DNA of 63,215 nt from Gammaproteobacteria bacterium (lineage in GTDB: Bacteria > Pseudomonadota > Gammaproteobacteria > Pseudomonadales > Pseudomonadaceae), in the NCBI GenBank assembly GCA_903970465.1, contig CAJCIO010000056.1, forward strand, positions 1 to 63,215, given 5' to 3'. The notes under the pieces were generated by a model. That model was not told where the DNA came from. It saw nothing but the letters and a program-made list of their open reading frames with translations, and did not search any database. Below, piece after piece: positions 26,434-34,913 of the stretch. Made by a program: the position numbers and the translations under genes. The number at the start of each line of letters is the position of its first letter. The first letter of the stretch is position 1.

Positions 26434-26580
26434 GTGAGCACAAAAAATACCAAAGAGCTTCAAGCTATCGCGCATCGGTTGAATACCTTCAGGGGTTCAC
26501 GAACAGCGCTTGCTAAAGAATCAGGCGTGAGTGAGCGAACGCTTTACAGACGCCTGAAAAGCCTTGGGCGACTCGATTGA
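26434..26580 (+). pseudogene. Remnant of a Fis-type HTH regulator
   Basis: A 48-codon frame that can start at GTG 26434. The coding-like frame continues upstream to about 26401, overlapping the previous gene's end. It finishes with a helix-turn-helix (SGVSERTLYRRLKSLGR) like that of NtrC/Fis-family proteins. The N-terminal part is missing, so this is probably the tail of a gene replaced by the effector insertion. Confidence 0.45.
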
Positions 26581-26635
26581 ATATTGCGCGCCAGCGATAC
26601 CGTGAAGAAGTGCAATATGAAGCCGTCAATGGCTG

Positions 26636-26890
26636 GAAAGTAAGTTCCAACCGTTCGAGCGCGGACTCGACGATGCCACGGTCGGCTTTGGTCTCGGGCT
26701 GGCGATCGCTCAGCGTGCGATGCAGATGTACGGCGCAAAGATGACGGCGCGCGTCGTCCGCCATGGCGTGGTTGCCGCAGGCAAACTGCGCAAAGCCGAG
26801 TACGAAATCCATACCGAGGAGGGTGATGTGTATTTCACTCGCTCGATGGCCGAGCCTTCTGAGTCGCAGACGGTGATCTATAGCGTCTGA
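26636..26890 (+). pseudogene. Remnant of a sensor histidine kinase ATPase domain
   Basis: The frame reads FERGLDD then GFGLGLAIAQRAMQMYG, the G-box end of a histidine kinase GHKL domain. It continues for about 45 unrecognised residues to a TGA. Everything upstream of the G box is absent or in another frame, so it is a decayed fragment. The unrecognised end (from ATG 26741, 49 codons) could be a separate small gene, but I see no ribosome site for it. Confidence 0.45.
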
Positions 26891-27034
26891 TGGTTGCGCG
26901 AGCCGTATCAAGACACCGCATCGGTTGACCTCATTGCACGGCGAGGTCCAGCATCAAGCACCGTGCGACAAAACGATGTGAGGCGGCAGGCACTGATTGC
27001 AATATGGACACTTCATCATTTCGCAAAACGAGAA

Positions 27035-27054
27035 GGGCGCTCCGAAGAGCGCCC
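27035..27054 (-). terminator. Intrinsic terminator of the Hsp20 gene
   Basis: On the minus strand: GGGCGCTC-TTCG-GAGCGCCC, an 8-bp GC-rich stem with a stable UUCG tetraloop, followed by TTCTCGTTTT. It lies 8 bp after the stop codon. Confidence 0.85.
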
Positions 27055-27062
27055 CCATGCGT

Positions 27063-27521
27063 TTATTGCCCTGCGACAGCTTTGAGATCGGGCTTGTCAG
27101 AGCCACCGATAGCAATGCGTCGTGGCTTGGCCTCCTCCGGAACAGTCCTGAGCAGATCAATGCTCAACAAGCCATTGTTCAGCGCTGCGCCTCGAACTTC
27201 GATGTGATCCGCCAGGCGGAACGACAACCGAAATGCCCGTTGGGCAATGCCCTGATGAAGGTAGGTCACTGCCTTCTCATTTTCACGTTTGCCGCCGGCG
27301 ACCGTCAGAACACCTTTTTCGACTTGAATGTCTATGTCCTGCTCAGCAAGTCCAGCCGCAGCGATGACAATGCGATATTCATCATCACCATGCTTTTCGA
27401 CGTTGTGAGGTGGATAGGCATTGCCGGTCTCGCTACGAAGCGCCGACTCGAACAGGTCGTTGAAACGGTCAAAGCCTACAGACTGACGGAACAGTGGTGC
27501 CAACGAAAGAGTAGTAGCCAT
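27063..27521 (-). CDS. ibpA: Small heat-shock protein of the Hsp20/IbpA family
   Basis: 152-residue alpha-crystallin-type chaperone. The N-terminus (TTLSLAPLFRQSVGFDRFNDLFESAL) matches IbpA proteins, the alpha-crystallin domain spans about residues 35-125 (RIVIAAAGL, VEKGVLTVAGGK, AFRLSFRLADHIEV), and a short tail follows. It holds unfolded proteins in a refoldable state. The ATG at 27521 is chosen because it begins with the conserved IbpA N-terminus and has AGGAG upstream; the 54-codon extension upstream is untranslated leader. It lies just outside the T3SS island. Confidence 0.93.
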   Translation of the reverse strand: MATTLSLAPLFRQSVGFDRFNDLFESALRSETGNAYPPHNVEKHGDDEYRIVIAAAGLAEQDIDIQVEKGVLTVAGGKRENEKAVTYLHQGIAQRAFRLSFRLADHIEVRGAALNNGLLSIDLLRTVPEEAKPRRIAIGGSDKPDLKAVAGQ

Positions 27522-27524
27522 TGC

Positions 27525-27542
27525 GAAATCTCCTGAGGTTTC
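27525..27542 (-). promoter_or_regulatory. Possible RNA thermosensor hairpin over the Hsp20 ribosome site
   Basis: In the transcript, GAAACCU-CAGG-AGAUUUC can pair as a 7-bp stem with one C/A mismatch, burying most of the Shine-Dalgarno AGGAG. Hsp20 genes of Pseudomonas often have ROSE-type thermosensors. I do not see the full multi-hairpin ROSE consensus here. Confidence 0.4.
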
Positions 27543-27814
27543 TCCAAGTGATTCAAGACGCGACCCGTGTTCGGCATCGCGTGATAAAAATTTAGGATCG
27601 ACGAAAAACGATTTCAAGAGGTCCGGCAAAATTTTTTTATGGCGGTATATCTTAAGGCTCCTGTGGCTGATCATCCATTTCATAGCGTCAGTCGATGTTC
27701 GCCGCGCAAGCGGGATGCGCTAGCGGATCTGCGATACGTTCTGCCGTCTTGCTCTCAAGGCGCAGATGAGGCGATAGGCAAAGCCTGCCGCCGTTGGTAG
27801 ACACCTCAGTTGCG

Positions 27815-29719
27815 TCATATCTCGAATTTACTCACCAGCCCCTGCAGGTGCATACCGAGCCTTGCCAGCTCGACGCTGGACGCTGCGGTTTCTTCACTGG
27901 CGGAGGCGGTTTGTTCGGAGATGTCCCTGACGCTCAGTACACTGCGGTTGATTTCTTCGGCCACTGCACTCTGCTCTTCGGCGGAGGCCGCGATCTGTTG
28001 GTTCATCGACTCGATGGTGGATATCGACTGGCTGATGTTTCTGATCGATGTACCTGCGTCACGGGTGAGCTCGACGCTGTTGTCGGTGAGCAGGCGACTG
28101 TTTTCGAGGGTGGTAGCCACTTGCGCGGTGCGGCGGTGCAAGCCATCGATCAGTGCCGCGATTTCTTCGGTGGACGTTTGGGTGCGCTGCGCGAGGCTTC
28201 TGACTTCATCAGCCACAACCGCAAAACCGCGTCCTGCTTCACCGGCGCGCGCCGCCTCGATGGCCGCGTTGAGGGCCAGCAAGTTTGTCTGTTCGGCAAC
28301 GGCTTTGATCACGTCAAGCACGCCGCCAATCTTGTTGCTTTCTTCCTTGAGATCATCCATTGCGGTCTTGGAGTGACCGACTTCAGTTGCGAGTTTTTCT
28401 ATCTGAAGCACGGCTTTCGTGACCACTGCATCTCCATCACGGGCCTCTTTAGAAGCGCTGGCCGCCGCATGCGAAGCCTGCTCTGCGTTGCTGGCAACTT
28501 CCTGCACAGTAGATGCCATTTGATTCATGGCGGTGGCGACCTGATCGGTCTCGTTGCGCTGGCTATTGACTCCGGCACTGGTCTGCTCGGTCACGGCTGA
28601 CAATTGTTCAGCAGCGCTCGCTATTTGAGTGACGCCTTCATGCAAGCCACCGATCAACTGACGCAGGTTGGCGGTCATTCGTTGCATGCTGTTTTGCAGC
28701 AGACCCAGTTCGTCGCGCCGTGTGGTGACCTGGTTGTACGTCAGATTGCCACCGGCTACCTGGTCCGCCAACTGCAGCGTTTCACGAAGCGGGACGACGA
28801 TGAGGCGGCTGATGATCCAGGCGGCCAGTACGCTGACGAGTACTGCGACTACGAGCCAGATGATCAGCATTCTGCCTGCTTGATCGACGTCCTGGACTCG
28901 CAGGTCTACCTGATTCTTTGCCAGTTGATCAGCAGAACTCAGCAGGATTTCGATGTTTTTGGTAATGCCCGATTGCCCTTGATTGATCTCGAGCTGCGAC
29001 GCGGAAAACTGCCCGATGGCGGATGCGTATTTACTCAATGACTCTTCAGCGCTCTTGACCGTCGCGAGTTCAATGCCAGCGCCTTCCAGACTTTTAACAG
29101 ACTCCTGCGCTGTCGCGATAGAAGCAATAGCCAACGGCTGCGCCTCGGGGTTCAACGTATACGTATACCCGCGAACATCGAAGCGCATTTTTTGAAACAG
29201 CTTCAATACTTGCTCCATGGCATCGCTTTGTGCGGGCGTACCCTCTGCCGAATTAGCCAGCGTATCGAGTTGTTGCAGCTTGGTCGCCGCGTCGTCACCG
29301 TTAGCACCAAATACGGCTCGGCTGGCCTCCCGTGCATGGGTGGCGTTGATTATGTTGTTATAAAAAACTTTATACTCTTGCATCGCTGCAGTTGCGGTTT
29401 TCACATGGGGAACATTAAGTGCGGAATCCAGCACCTCAGTGAGATAACGCAAATGACTGTCCAGGTTGTCATAAGCTTTTAGCCAAGTTGCCGCATTCGC
29501 ATCATCAGAGCGCTGGCCGTAGACTAATCGGGCAATGCGCATATCCCTGGTAAGGGTGCTGAGTTTGGCGATGTCCGATACACGTTCACTGCGTTCGCTG
29601 AGCGACGATATGCCCGTCCAGCCGGTGAACGCGATCAGCACAGTGAGCATGATGACCAGCGTGAAGCCGAGTGTCAGCTTTGCTCTTACTGTCATGTTGA
29701 TTAGCAGGTTATTTAGCAT
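27815..29719 (-). CDS. Methyl-accepting chemotaxis protein with 4HB-type sensor
   Basis: 634 residues. TM1 near residues 8-30, a periplasmic helical domain of about 240 residues (four-helix-bundle-like), TM2 near 285-305 ([19 protein letters not shown]), HAMP, and a cytoplasmic coiled coil whose tip carries the canonical receptor hairpin ([32 protein letters not shown]). There is no C-terminal CheR-binding pentapeptide. The ligand is unknown. The ATG at 29719 begins the first hydrophobic segment. It stands alone with no che genes next to it. Confidence 0.93.
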   Translation of the reverse strand: MLNNLLINMTVRAKLTLGFTLVIMLTVLIAFTGWTGISSLSERSERVSDIAKLSTLTRDMRIARLVYGQRSDDANAATWLKAYDNLDSHLRYLTEVLDSALNVPHVKTATAAMQEYKVFYNNIINATHAREASRAVFGANGDDAATKLQQLDTLANSAEGTPAQSDAMEQVLKLFQKMRFDVRGYTYTLNPEAQPLAIASIATAQESVKSLEGAGIELATVKSAEESLSKYASAIGQFSASQLEINQGQSGITKNIEILLSSADQLAKNQVDLRVQDVDQAGRMLIIWLVVAVLVSVLAAWIISRLIVVPLRETLQLADQVAGGNLTYNQVTTRRDELGLLQNSMQRMTANLRQLIGGLHEGVTQIASAAEQLSAVTEQTSAGVNSQRNETDQVATAMNQMASTVQEVASNAEQASHAAASASKEARDGDAVVTKAVLQIEKLATEVGHSKTAMDDLKEESNKIGGVLDVIKAVAEQTNLLALNAAIEAARAGEAGRGFAVVADEVRSLAQRTQTSTEEIAALIDGLHRRTAQVATTLENSRLLTDNSVELTRDAGTSIRNISQSISTIESMNQQIAASAEEQSAVAEEINRSVLSVRDISEQTASASEETAASSVELARLGMHLQGLVSKFEI

Positions 29720-30081
29720 GTTGCTCTCTCGAAAGTAATTTTTTGACGCGCGGTGCGGCTCGTCCATGCCTTTCCTGTAGGACTACAATTCGGCACGCTG
29801 AAAAAAATCTTTAATGAGGGAGAGCGATTACTGAATGTTTTTTACCGAACGGTATGTTTCAAAATGTAAATTTACCATTGGATAAAAAGTTCAATTAATT
29901 TTATGTTTTTTTAATGTATTTCGGCCGGATGCGCTGTCCACGCTTTACTGGGCCTTCGCGACTGATATTTCCGCTGTATCACGTATGTCCAGGACGCCAG
30001 GTTCACCTGTGGGTGACCGAGCGGCTGCTGACTTGCGCCAGCAACCCCATACGGCAAGCTCCAGGTCAGATCAGTACCGGG
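29720..30081. other. AT-rich intergenic region upstream of the chemoreceptor
   Basis: About 360 bp with no convincing gene. It contains two perfect short palindromes, TACCG-AA-CGGTA (29843-29854) and GTAAATTTAC (29866-29875), in an AT-rich stretch. These could be regulator sites for the chemoreceptor, but nothing identifies the regulator. Confidence 0.4.
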
Positions 30082-30237
30082 TCAAGCCTGCTCGTTTTGC
30101 TTGTCATCATCGTGCTTGAGGGGTGGCTTCATGCCTGGCTGAGGCGCGTGCTCGGCATCGGGCGCGATTTCTTCGCCGTGGTTCTTTTTCTCTTGCTGGA
30201 CTTTTTTGTCGTGAGCGACGTTACGTGGATCTGTCAT
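30082..30237 (-). CDS. Small hydrophilic protein of unknown function
   Basis: 51 residues from the ATG at 30237, preceded by GAGGAA. Composition is Lys/Asp/Glu/Gln/His/Pro-rich with no hydrophobic core and no cysteine, so it is probably disordered. Such small charged proteins are common in Pseudomonas near stress genes, but I recognise no family. A longer frame starting at 30309 has no ribosome site. Confidence 0.5.
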   Translation of the reverse strand: MTDPRNVAHDKKVQQEKKNHGEEIAPDAEHAPQPGMKPPLKHDDDKQNEQA

Positions 30238-30446
30238 GAAAATTCCTCGATTGGGTAAATGATTCAAACACCCACCGAGGCGATACGCCGGCGTTGAGCA
30301 TCTGGGCATGATTTGGAGTTAGGTCCGGCTTAAGCGTTCAATACATCTCGGCCTGCAACGGCTTGAAGAGGTGAGCCGCTTGCTCCAAAAAGGTTCTGGG
30401 CCGCCTCAAGGTGGGTACTGGGGCGCTTGATGTTCGCTCGAAAGCA

Positions 30447-31454
30447 TCACAGTAATAATCTCTCCATTCCCACAAAAATTTGCGCCATGGCTTGACGGTC
30501 GCGGCCCGGACCGCCGGCGCAGTGGCCCCAGTCTGATTGCAGTACCTGCACGCGGGCATCCCTGATCAGGCTGGCCTCATGACGCGCATCCTCGACGGTA
30601 AAGTACAGGTCGCTGCTACCGGGCATGCTTAGGGTGCGTGCACGGATGCGGGCGAGGCCGCTAGCCAGGCTTTCACCGTTCGGCGGTGCGGCGTCTTGCC
30701 AGGTGTGCAGGGTGCACAGCAGGTCGTTGGCGTCTTGTGCCAAGTGGTCGTTTTCCCAGAACTCGAGCAGCGCTTCGACCGTACTGAAGCCTAACTCGCG
30801 GTACAGGCCGTTACGGAAGAATGCCTGAGAGTATGCCCACCCCGCGTAGACCCGGCCGAACGCACGCAGCCCAGCCTGTGGTTGCGCCTCGTAACGTCCG
30901 TGTTGCCAACTGCTGTCGGCGCACAATGCGGCCTTGACGCCTTCAAGAAATACCCGATTATGCGGCCAGCATTGGGCCGTCGCGCAGATCGGCAAAATGC
31001 GCTGGACCTTGTCCGGATAATGCATCGCCCAATGCAGAGCCTGCATGCCGCCCATTGACCAACCGCACACCAGCGCCAGCCGCCATTGGCCAAACAAAGC
31101 GTCCAGCAGTCGGCGCTGCGCCTCGACGTTATCGGCCAGGCTAATCCGCGGGAAATCCGCTCCGCGCTGGCCTGGCTTGGCATTGCTGGGCGAACTCGAC
31201 CAACCAGAGCCAAACAGGTTGGTCAGCACCACACAGTAGTTTCCGCTGGCCAGCGGGCTGCCCGCACCAAGCAAGGGCAAGCTGCCCCAATGCGTGCCAC
31301 CGTAATAGCTGGGGATCAGCACAACGTTGTCGCACGCGGCATTGGGCCGGCCCAGCACTTGGTAACACAGCTGTGCATCCTGGATTGTCTGGCCGTTCTG
31401 GAGGGGGATGTCGCCCAGATTCATGAAGTGTTTTTCTTTCATCAACTCAAGCAT
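30447..31454 (-). CDS. MetX-like alpha/beta hydrolase
   Basis: 335-residue alpha/beta-hydrolase related to homoserine O-acetyltransferase. Visible are the oxyanion region (LIPSYYGGTHWG), the nucleophile elbow GWSMGG (Ser near residue 130), an acid residue region (SMPGSSDLYF) and the C-terminal His in SDWGHCAGG. It lacks the extra lid features that would prove an acyltransferase; several relatives are amidases or esterases. It is divergently transcribed from the glutamine-synthetase-like gene, with a shared palindromic site between them, suggesting a joint pathway. AGAGG precedes the ATG at 31454. True biosynthetic MetX of Pseudomonas is normally elsewhere beside metW. Confidence 0.8.
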   Translation of the reverse strand: MLELMKEKHFMNLGDIPLQNGQTIQDAQLCYQVLGRPNAACDNVVLIPSYYGGTHWGSLPLLGAGSPLASGNYCVVLTNLFGSGWSSSPSNAKPGQRGADFPRISLADNVEAQRRLLDALFGQWRLALVCGWSMGGMQALHWAMHYPDKVQRILPICATAQCWPHNRVFLEGVKAALCADSSWQHGRYEAQPQAGLRAFGRVYAGWAYSQAFFRNGLYRELGFSTVEALLEFWENDHLAQDANDLLCTLHTWQDAAPPNGESLASGLARIRARTLSMPGSSDLYFTVEDARHEASLIRDARVQVLQSDWGHCAGGPGRDRQAMAQIFVGMERLLL

Positions 31455-31522
31455 TTAGCTAATTCCTCTTCGTGTCACTGGAGGCGAGCGCCCAAACCTG
31501 GCAAACCTTGCTCTGCGCTTAT

Positions 31523-31544
31523 ATATACACGCTGGCATGTATAT
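31523..31544. promoter_or_regulatory. Palindromic operator candidate in a divergent promoter
   Basis: ATATACA-N8-TGTATAT, a perfect 7-bp inverted repeat centred between the MetX-like gene (minus) and the glutamine-synthetase-like gene (plus). Its size and AT-rich half-sites fit a TetR-family operator; a TetR gene closes the plus-strand set at 34122. Confidence 0.55.
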
Positions 31545-31606
31545 TGAATGAACGAATCGTGCCAGGGTGCTTGGCGCCATGACCTTATCAGCGGAGATAA
31601 CCTGCA

Positions 31607-32965
31607 ATGAGCCACAGCCCGGAAGCGGAACAGCTGAAAATCACCCTGCTGGCAAAGGGGGTGAAATATGCCATGGCCAGCTACGTCGATATTCATGGCG
31701 TGATCAAAGGTAAATTCGTGCCGCTCGCGCATCTGGGCCAGATGCTCAACGGTTCGGAGCTATACACCGGCGCGGCACTGGATGGTGTGCCCCAGGACAT
31801 CAGCGACAATGAAGTCGCGGCAATGCCCGATCCGACCAGCGCCATTCAGTGTGCCTGGAACAAAGAGCTGGCCTGGTTTGCCAGTGATCTCTACCTGGAC
31901 GGCAAACCCTTCAGCGCCTGCTCCCGAGGTGCGCTGAAACGCCAGACAGACGCTGCGGCGGCCATGGGTTACACCTTCAATCTGGGCATCGAGACCGAAT
32001 TTTTCCTGTTCAAGGACACCGCCGACGGCGGCTTCGAACCCCTCAGTCAGCGCGACAACCTGGCCAAGCCCTGCTACGACCCACGCGGGCTGATGGACAA
32101 CCTGCACATCGTCGGCGAACTAGTCGAGGCGCTCAACGACATCGGTATGGATGTCTACTCGTTCGATCACGAAGACGCGAACGGTCAGTTCGAAACTGAC
32201 TTCAAGTACGCCGACGCACTCACCATGGCCGACCGTTTCGTTTTCTTCCGCCTGCTGGCCAACGAGATCGCTCGCAAGCACGGCGCCTTCGCCAGCTTTA
32301 TGCCTAAACCCTCGGCGGACCGCACTGGCAGCGGCGCGCACTACAACATGTCGCTGGCCGACCGCGAAACCGGGCGCAACCTGTTCGAGCCTGACCACGA
32401 CGATGTTCATGAATGCGGCGTCAGCCAACTGGGCTATCACTTTATCGCAGGGGTCTTGAAGCACGCGCAGGCCATCTGTGCGGTCATTGCGCCGACGGTC
32501 AACAGCTACAAGCGCCTGGTGCGCAAGGGCAGTATGTCGGGCTCGACCTGGGCGCCGGTGTTCGTCTGCTACGGCAACAACAACCGCACCAACATGCTGC
32601 GCATCCCTTCCCAAGGCAGTCGTGTCGAGTGCCGAGCGGCAGACATCGCCTGCAACCCTTATCTGGGTGCTGCGTTGATCCTCGCAGCGGGCCTGGAGGG
32701 TATTCGCGACAAACTTGACCCCGGCTTGCCGCACCGCGAGAACATGTACAACTACAGCGAAGCGCAGGTGGCCGAAATGGACATCGAATGCCTGCCGCGC
32801 AACCTTGATGAGGCCATTGACGCCTTCGAAGCGGACCCTCTGTCGCGCGAAGTCTTTGGTGATGACCTGTTCCGTGCCTTCATCGACTTCAAGCGTGATG
32901 AATGGACCGCGTACCACACCCATGTTTCCGATTGGGAAATACAGCGCTACCTGAAGTTCTTCTAA
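31607..32965 (+). CDS. GlnT/GmaS-type glutamine synthetase homologue
   Basis: 452-residue member of the glutamine synthetase superfamily of the type called type III glutamate-ammonia ligase. An N-terminal beta-grasp region (VDIHGVIKGKFVP) and a catalytic domain with the metal-binding ETEFF and ATP/glutamate motifs (GSGAHYNMS; NNRTNMLRIP) are seen. Close relatives include gamma-glutamylmethylamide synthetase (GmaS), which joins glutamate to methylamine. The context (hydrolase, solute-binding protein, TetR) favours use on an amine or ammonia released from an exogenous compound over housekeeping GlnA. GGAGA precedes the ATG. Confidence 0.85.
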   Translation: MSHSPEAEQLKITLLAKGVKYAMASYVDIHGVIKGKFVPLAHLGQMLNGSELYTGAALDGVPQDISDNEVAAMPDPTSAIQCAWNKELAWFASDLYLDGKPFSACSRGALKRQTDAAAAMGYTFNLGIETEFFLFKDTADGGFEPLSQRDNLAKPCYDPRGLMDNLHIVGELVEALNDIGMDVYSFDHEDANGQFETDFKYADALTMADRFVFFRLLANEIARKHGAFASFMPKPSADRTGSGAHYNMSLADRETGRNLFEPDHDDVHECGVSQLGYHFIAGVLKHAQAICAVIAPTVNSYKRLVRKGSMSGSTWAPVFVCYGNNNRTNMLRIPSQGSRVECRAADIACNPYLGAALILAAGLEGIRDKLDPGLPHRENMYNYSEAQVAEMDIECLPRNLDEAIDAFEADPLSREVFGDDLFRAFIDFKRDEWTAYHTHVSDWEIQRYLKFF

Positions 32966-32983
32966 ATTGAACGAGGTCAGACC

Positions 32984-34057
32984 ATGTCCATCAAGCCCCT
33001 GAAGACGCTGCTCTGTGCAATCAGCGTGGTCCTGGCCGGCAGCCTGCCGATCAGCGCCTACGCCGAACCTAAACAACAGTTCAACCTGGCGTGGAGCATC
33101 TATGCCGGCTGGATGCCATGGAAGTACGCCGACGAGTCCGGGATCATGAAAAAATGGGCCGATAAATACGGCATCAAGGTCAACATCACCCAGATCAATG
33201 ACTACGTCGAATCGATCAACCAGTACACCGCCGGCAAGTACGACGCGGTGGTGCTGACCAGCATGGACGCCTTGTCGATTCCAGCGGCGGGCGGGGTCGA
33301 CAGCACGGCGTTGATCGTGGGTGACTATTCAAATGGCAACGATGGCATCGTCATGAAAGACAGCGCCGACATGAAGACCCTCAAGGGCCAGAAAATCAAT
33401 CTGGTCGAGTTGTCAGTCTCACATTACCTGCTTGCCCATGCCCTGGAGAGCGTCGGCCTCAGCGAAAAAGATGTAAAGGTCGTGAATACTTCGGATGCCG
33501 ACATCGTCGGCAGCTTTGCCAGCAAGGACGTGCGCAACGTGGTCACCTGGAACCCGCTGCTCGATCAGGTCGCTGCCGTACCGGGCGTTCATCGCGTATT
33601 TGACTCCAGCCAGATCCCAGGGCATATCAAAGACCTGACCCTGGTCAACAGCAAGACGTTGGCCGACAACCCGGCGTTCGGCAAGGCAGTGGTCGGCGCG
33701 TGGTATGAGGTGATGGGCATCATCGCCAGCAACACGCCGGCCGGTGCCAAAGCCCGTGCCTATCTGGGCGAAGCGTCGGGCACCGACCAGGCCGGTTACG
33801 AGTCGCAACTCAAGGGCATGAAAATGTTCTGGACCCCCGCAGAATCGCTGGCGTTCATTGAAAGCCAGCAGGCCTACACTGCGATGGACAGCGTCAGGCA
33901 GTTCTCCTTCGCCCACGGCCTGCTTGGCCAAGGCGCCGCCAACGCAGACTTCATTGGTATCAGCCTGCCCAATGGCAAGTTGCTCGGCGATGCCAAGAAC
34001 GTCAAACTGCGCTTCGATACCTCCTACATGCAGATGGCCCGCGACAACAGGTTGTAG
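32984..34057 (+). CDS. Periplasmic solute-binding protein (NitT/TauT-like, urea-carboxylase-region type)
   Basis: 357 residues with a Sec signal peptide (about 1-28, ending AYAEP) and a SsuA/NitT-type binding fold (FNLAWSIYAGWMPW; YDAVVLTSMDALS). The sequence matches the family often annotated as a putative urea ABC-transporter binding protein found near urea/guanidine carboxylase genes. No ATPase or permease gene is present nearby, so it is an orphan here. It starts 18 bp after the glutamine-synthetase-like gene, in the same operon. Confidence 0.87.
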   Translation: MSIKPLKTLLCAISVVLAGSLPISAYAEPKQQFNLAWSIYAGWMPWKYADESGIMKKWADKYGIKVNITQINDYVESINQYTAGKYDAVVLTSMDALSIPAAGGVDSTALIVGDYSNGNDGIVMKDSADMKTLKGQKINLVELSVSHYLLAHALESVGLSEKDVKVVNTSDADIVGSFASKDVRNVVTWNPLLDQVAAVPGVHRVFDSSQIPGHIKDLTLVNSKTLADNPAFGKAVVGAWYEVMGIIASNTPAGAKARAYLGEASGTDQAGYESQLKGMKMFWTPAESLAFIESQQAYTAMDSVRQFSFAHGLLGQGAANADFIGISLPNGKLLGDAKNVKLRFDTSYMQMARDNRL

Positions 34058-34121
34058 CAACGGCCCGCCACGGCGTTGCCATTGCGCCGTGGCTACGCCC
34101 CTGAACACGTGAAGAGCCTCA

Positions 34122-34724
34122 ATGCGCCGAACCAAAGAAGATGCCGAAACCACCCGCCTGAAAGTCATCGAAGCCGCGCTTGAGCTCTTCAGCCAGCACG
34201 GCTATTCCCACACTACCTTAGCCATGATTGCCGACGCTGCGGGTTTTAGCCGCGGGCCGATCTACTGGCACTTCAAGAACAAGGACGAACTTTACGAAGC
34301 GGTCTTGCACTATTCACAGGCGCCGCTGGAGCAATTGGTTGCCCAAAGCCTGGAGCTGCACGCCACCCCCCTGCCGGCGTTGCAGTACTTTTGCGACCAG
34401 TGGTTCACCTTGCTCCTGGAAAACCGCTGGCACCGACAATCCTTCGAAATCTTGCTGAACAAGACAGAATTGACCGTGCAGATGTCTGGCACGGTACGCC
34501 GCGAGCGAAAACTGACGCGCAAGATCGTGAACAGCCTGGCGCGCCTGATTGATGAAGCACAGCGGTTGCAGCAACTGCCTGAGCAGGACAGCGAACAAAG
34601 CGCGGTATTGCTGTACACGGCATTGATGGGCGTCACCCATACGTGGTTGGTAGACCCCAAGCTGTTCAGCTTGAAGAAGAATGCGAAGGTGTTCAGCGCG
34701 CGGTTGTTACGATTGCTCGACTGA
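34122..34724 (+). CDS. TetR-family repressor (AcrR/TtgR-like)
   Basis: 200 residues. The N-terminal TetR helix-turn-helix (about 10-57: TTLAMIADAAGFSRGPIYWHFKNKDELYEAV) is followed by a C-terminal helical ligand domain of the AcrR/TtgR type, whose members usually control efflux pumps. No pump is next to it. It follows the binding protein by 64 bp in the same direction and may regulate the divergent promoter at 31.5 kb. Confidence 0.87.
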   Translation: MRRTKEDAETTRLKVIEAALELFSQHGYSHTTLAMIADAAGFSRGPIYWHFKNKDELYEAVLHYSQAPLEQLVAQSLELHATPLPALQYFCDQWFTLLLENRWHRQSFEILLNKTELTVQMSGTVRRERKLTRKIVNSLARLIDEAQRLQQLPEQDSEQSAVLLYTALMGVTHTWLVDPKLFSLKKNAKVFSARLLRLLD

Positions 34725-34913
34725 TGCGCTCAGTATCAGCGCTGGCGCGCATCGTGCTGTCTGACGTGCCAGTGCCAGACGCGCAACTGGCGTCCATCAA
34801 CCGAATCGAGGCTATTGACTCGACTGTCCGCCAGCTTGAACACCACACGCTGCGGTTGGTTGATAGACGCCCGATACTCGATAGGCATACCTCGCGTGCC
34901 AAAATCCTGTCTC

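Noticed and set aside
27522..27683. 54-codon extension of the Hsp20 gene
   Set aside because: IbpA homology begins at MATTLSLAPLF; the upstream part is more likely a 5' leader.
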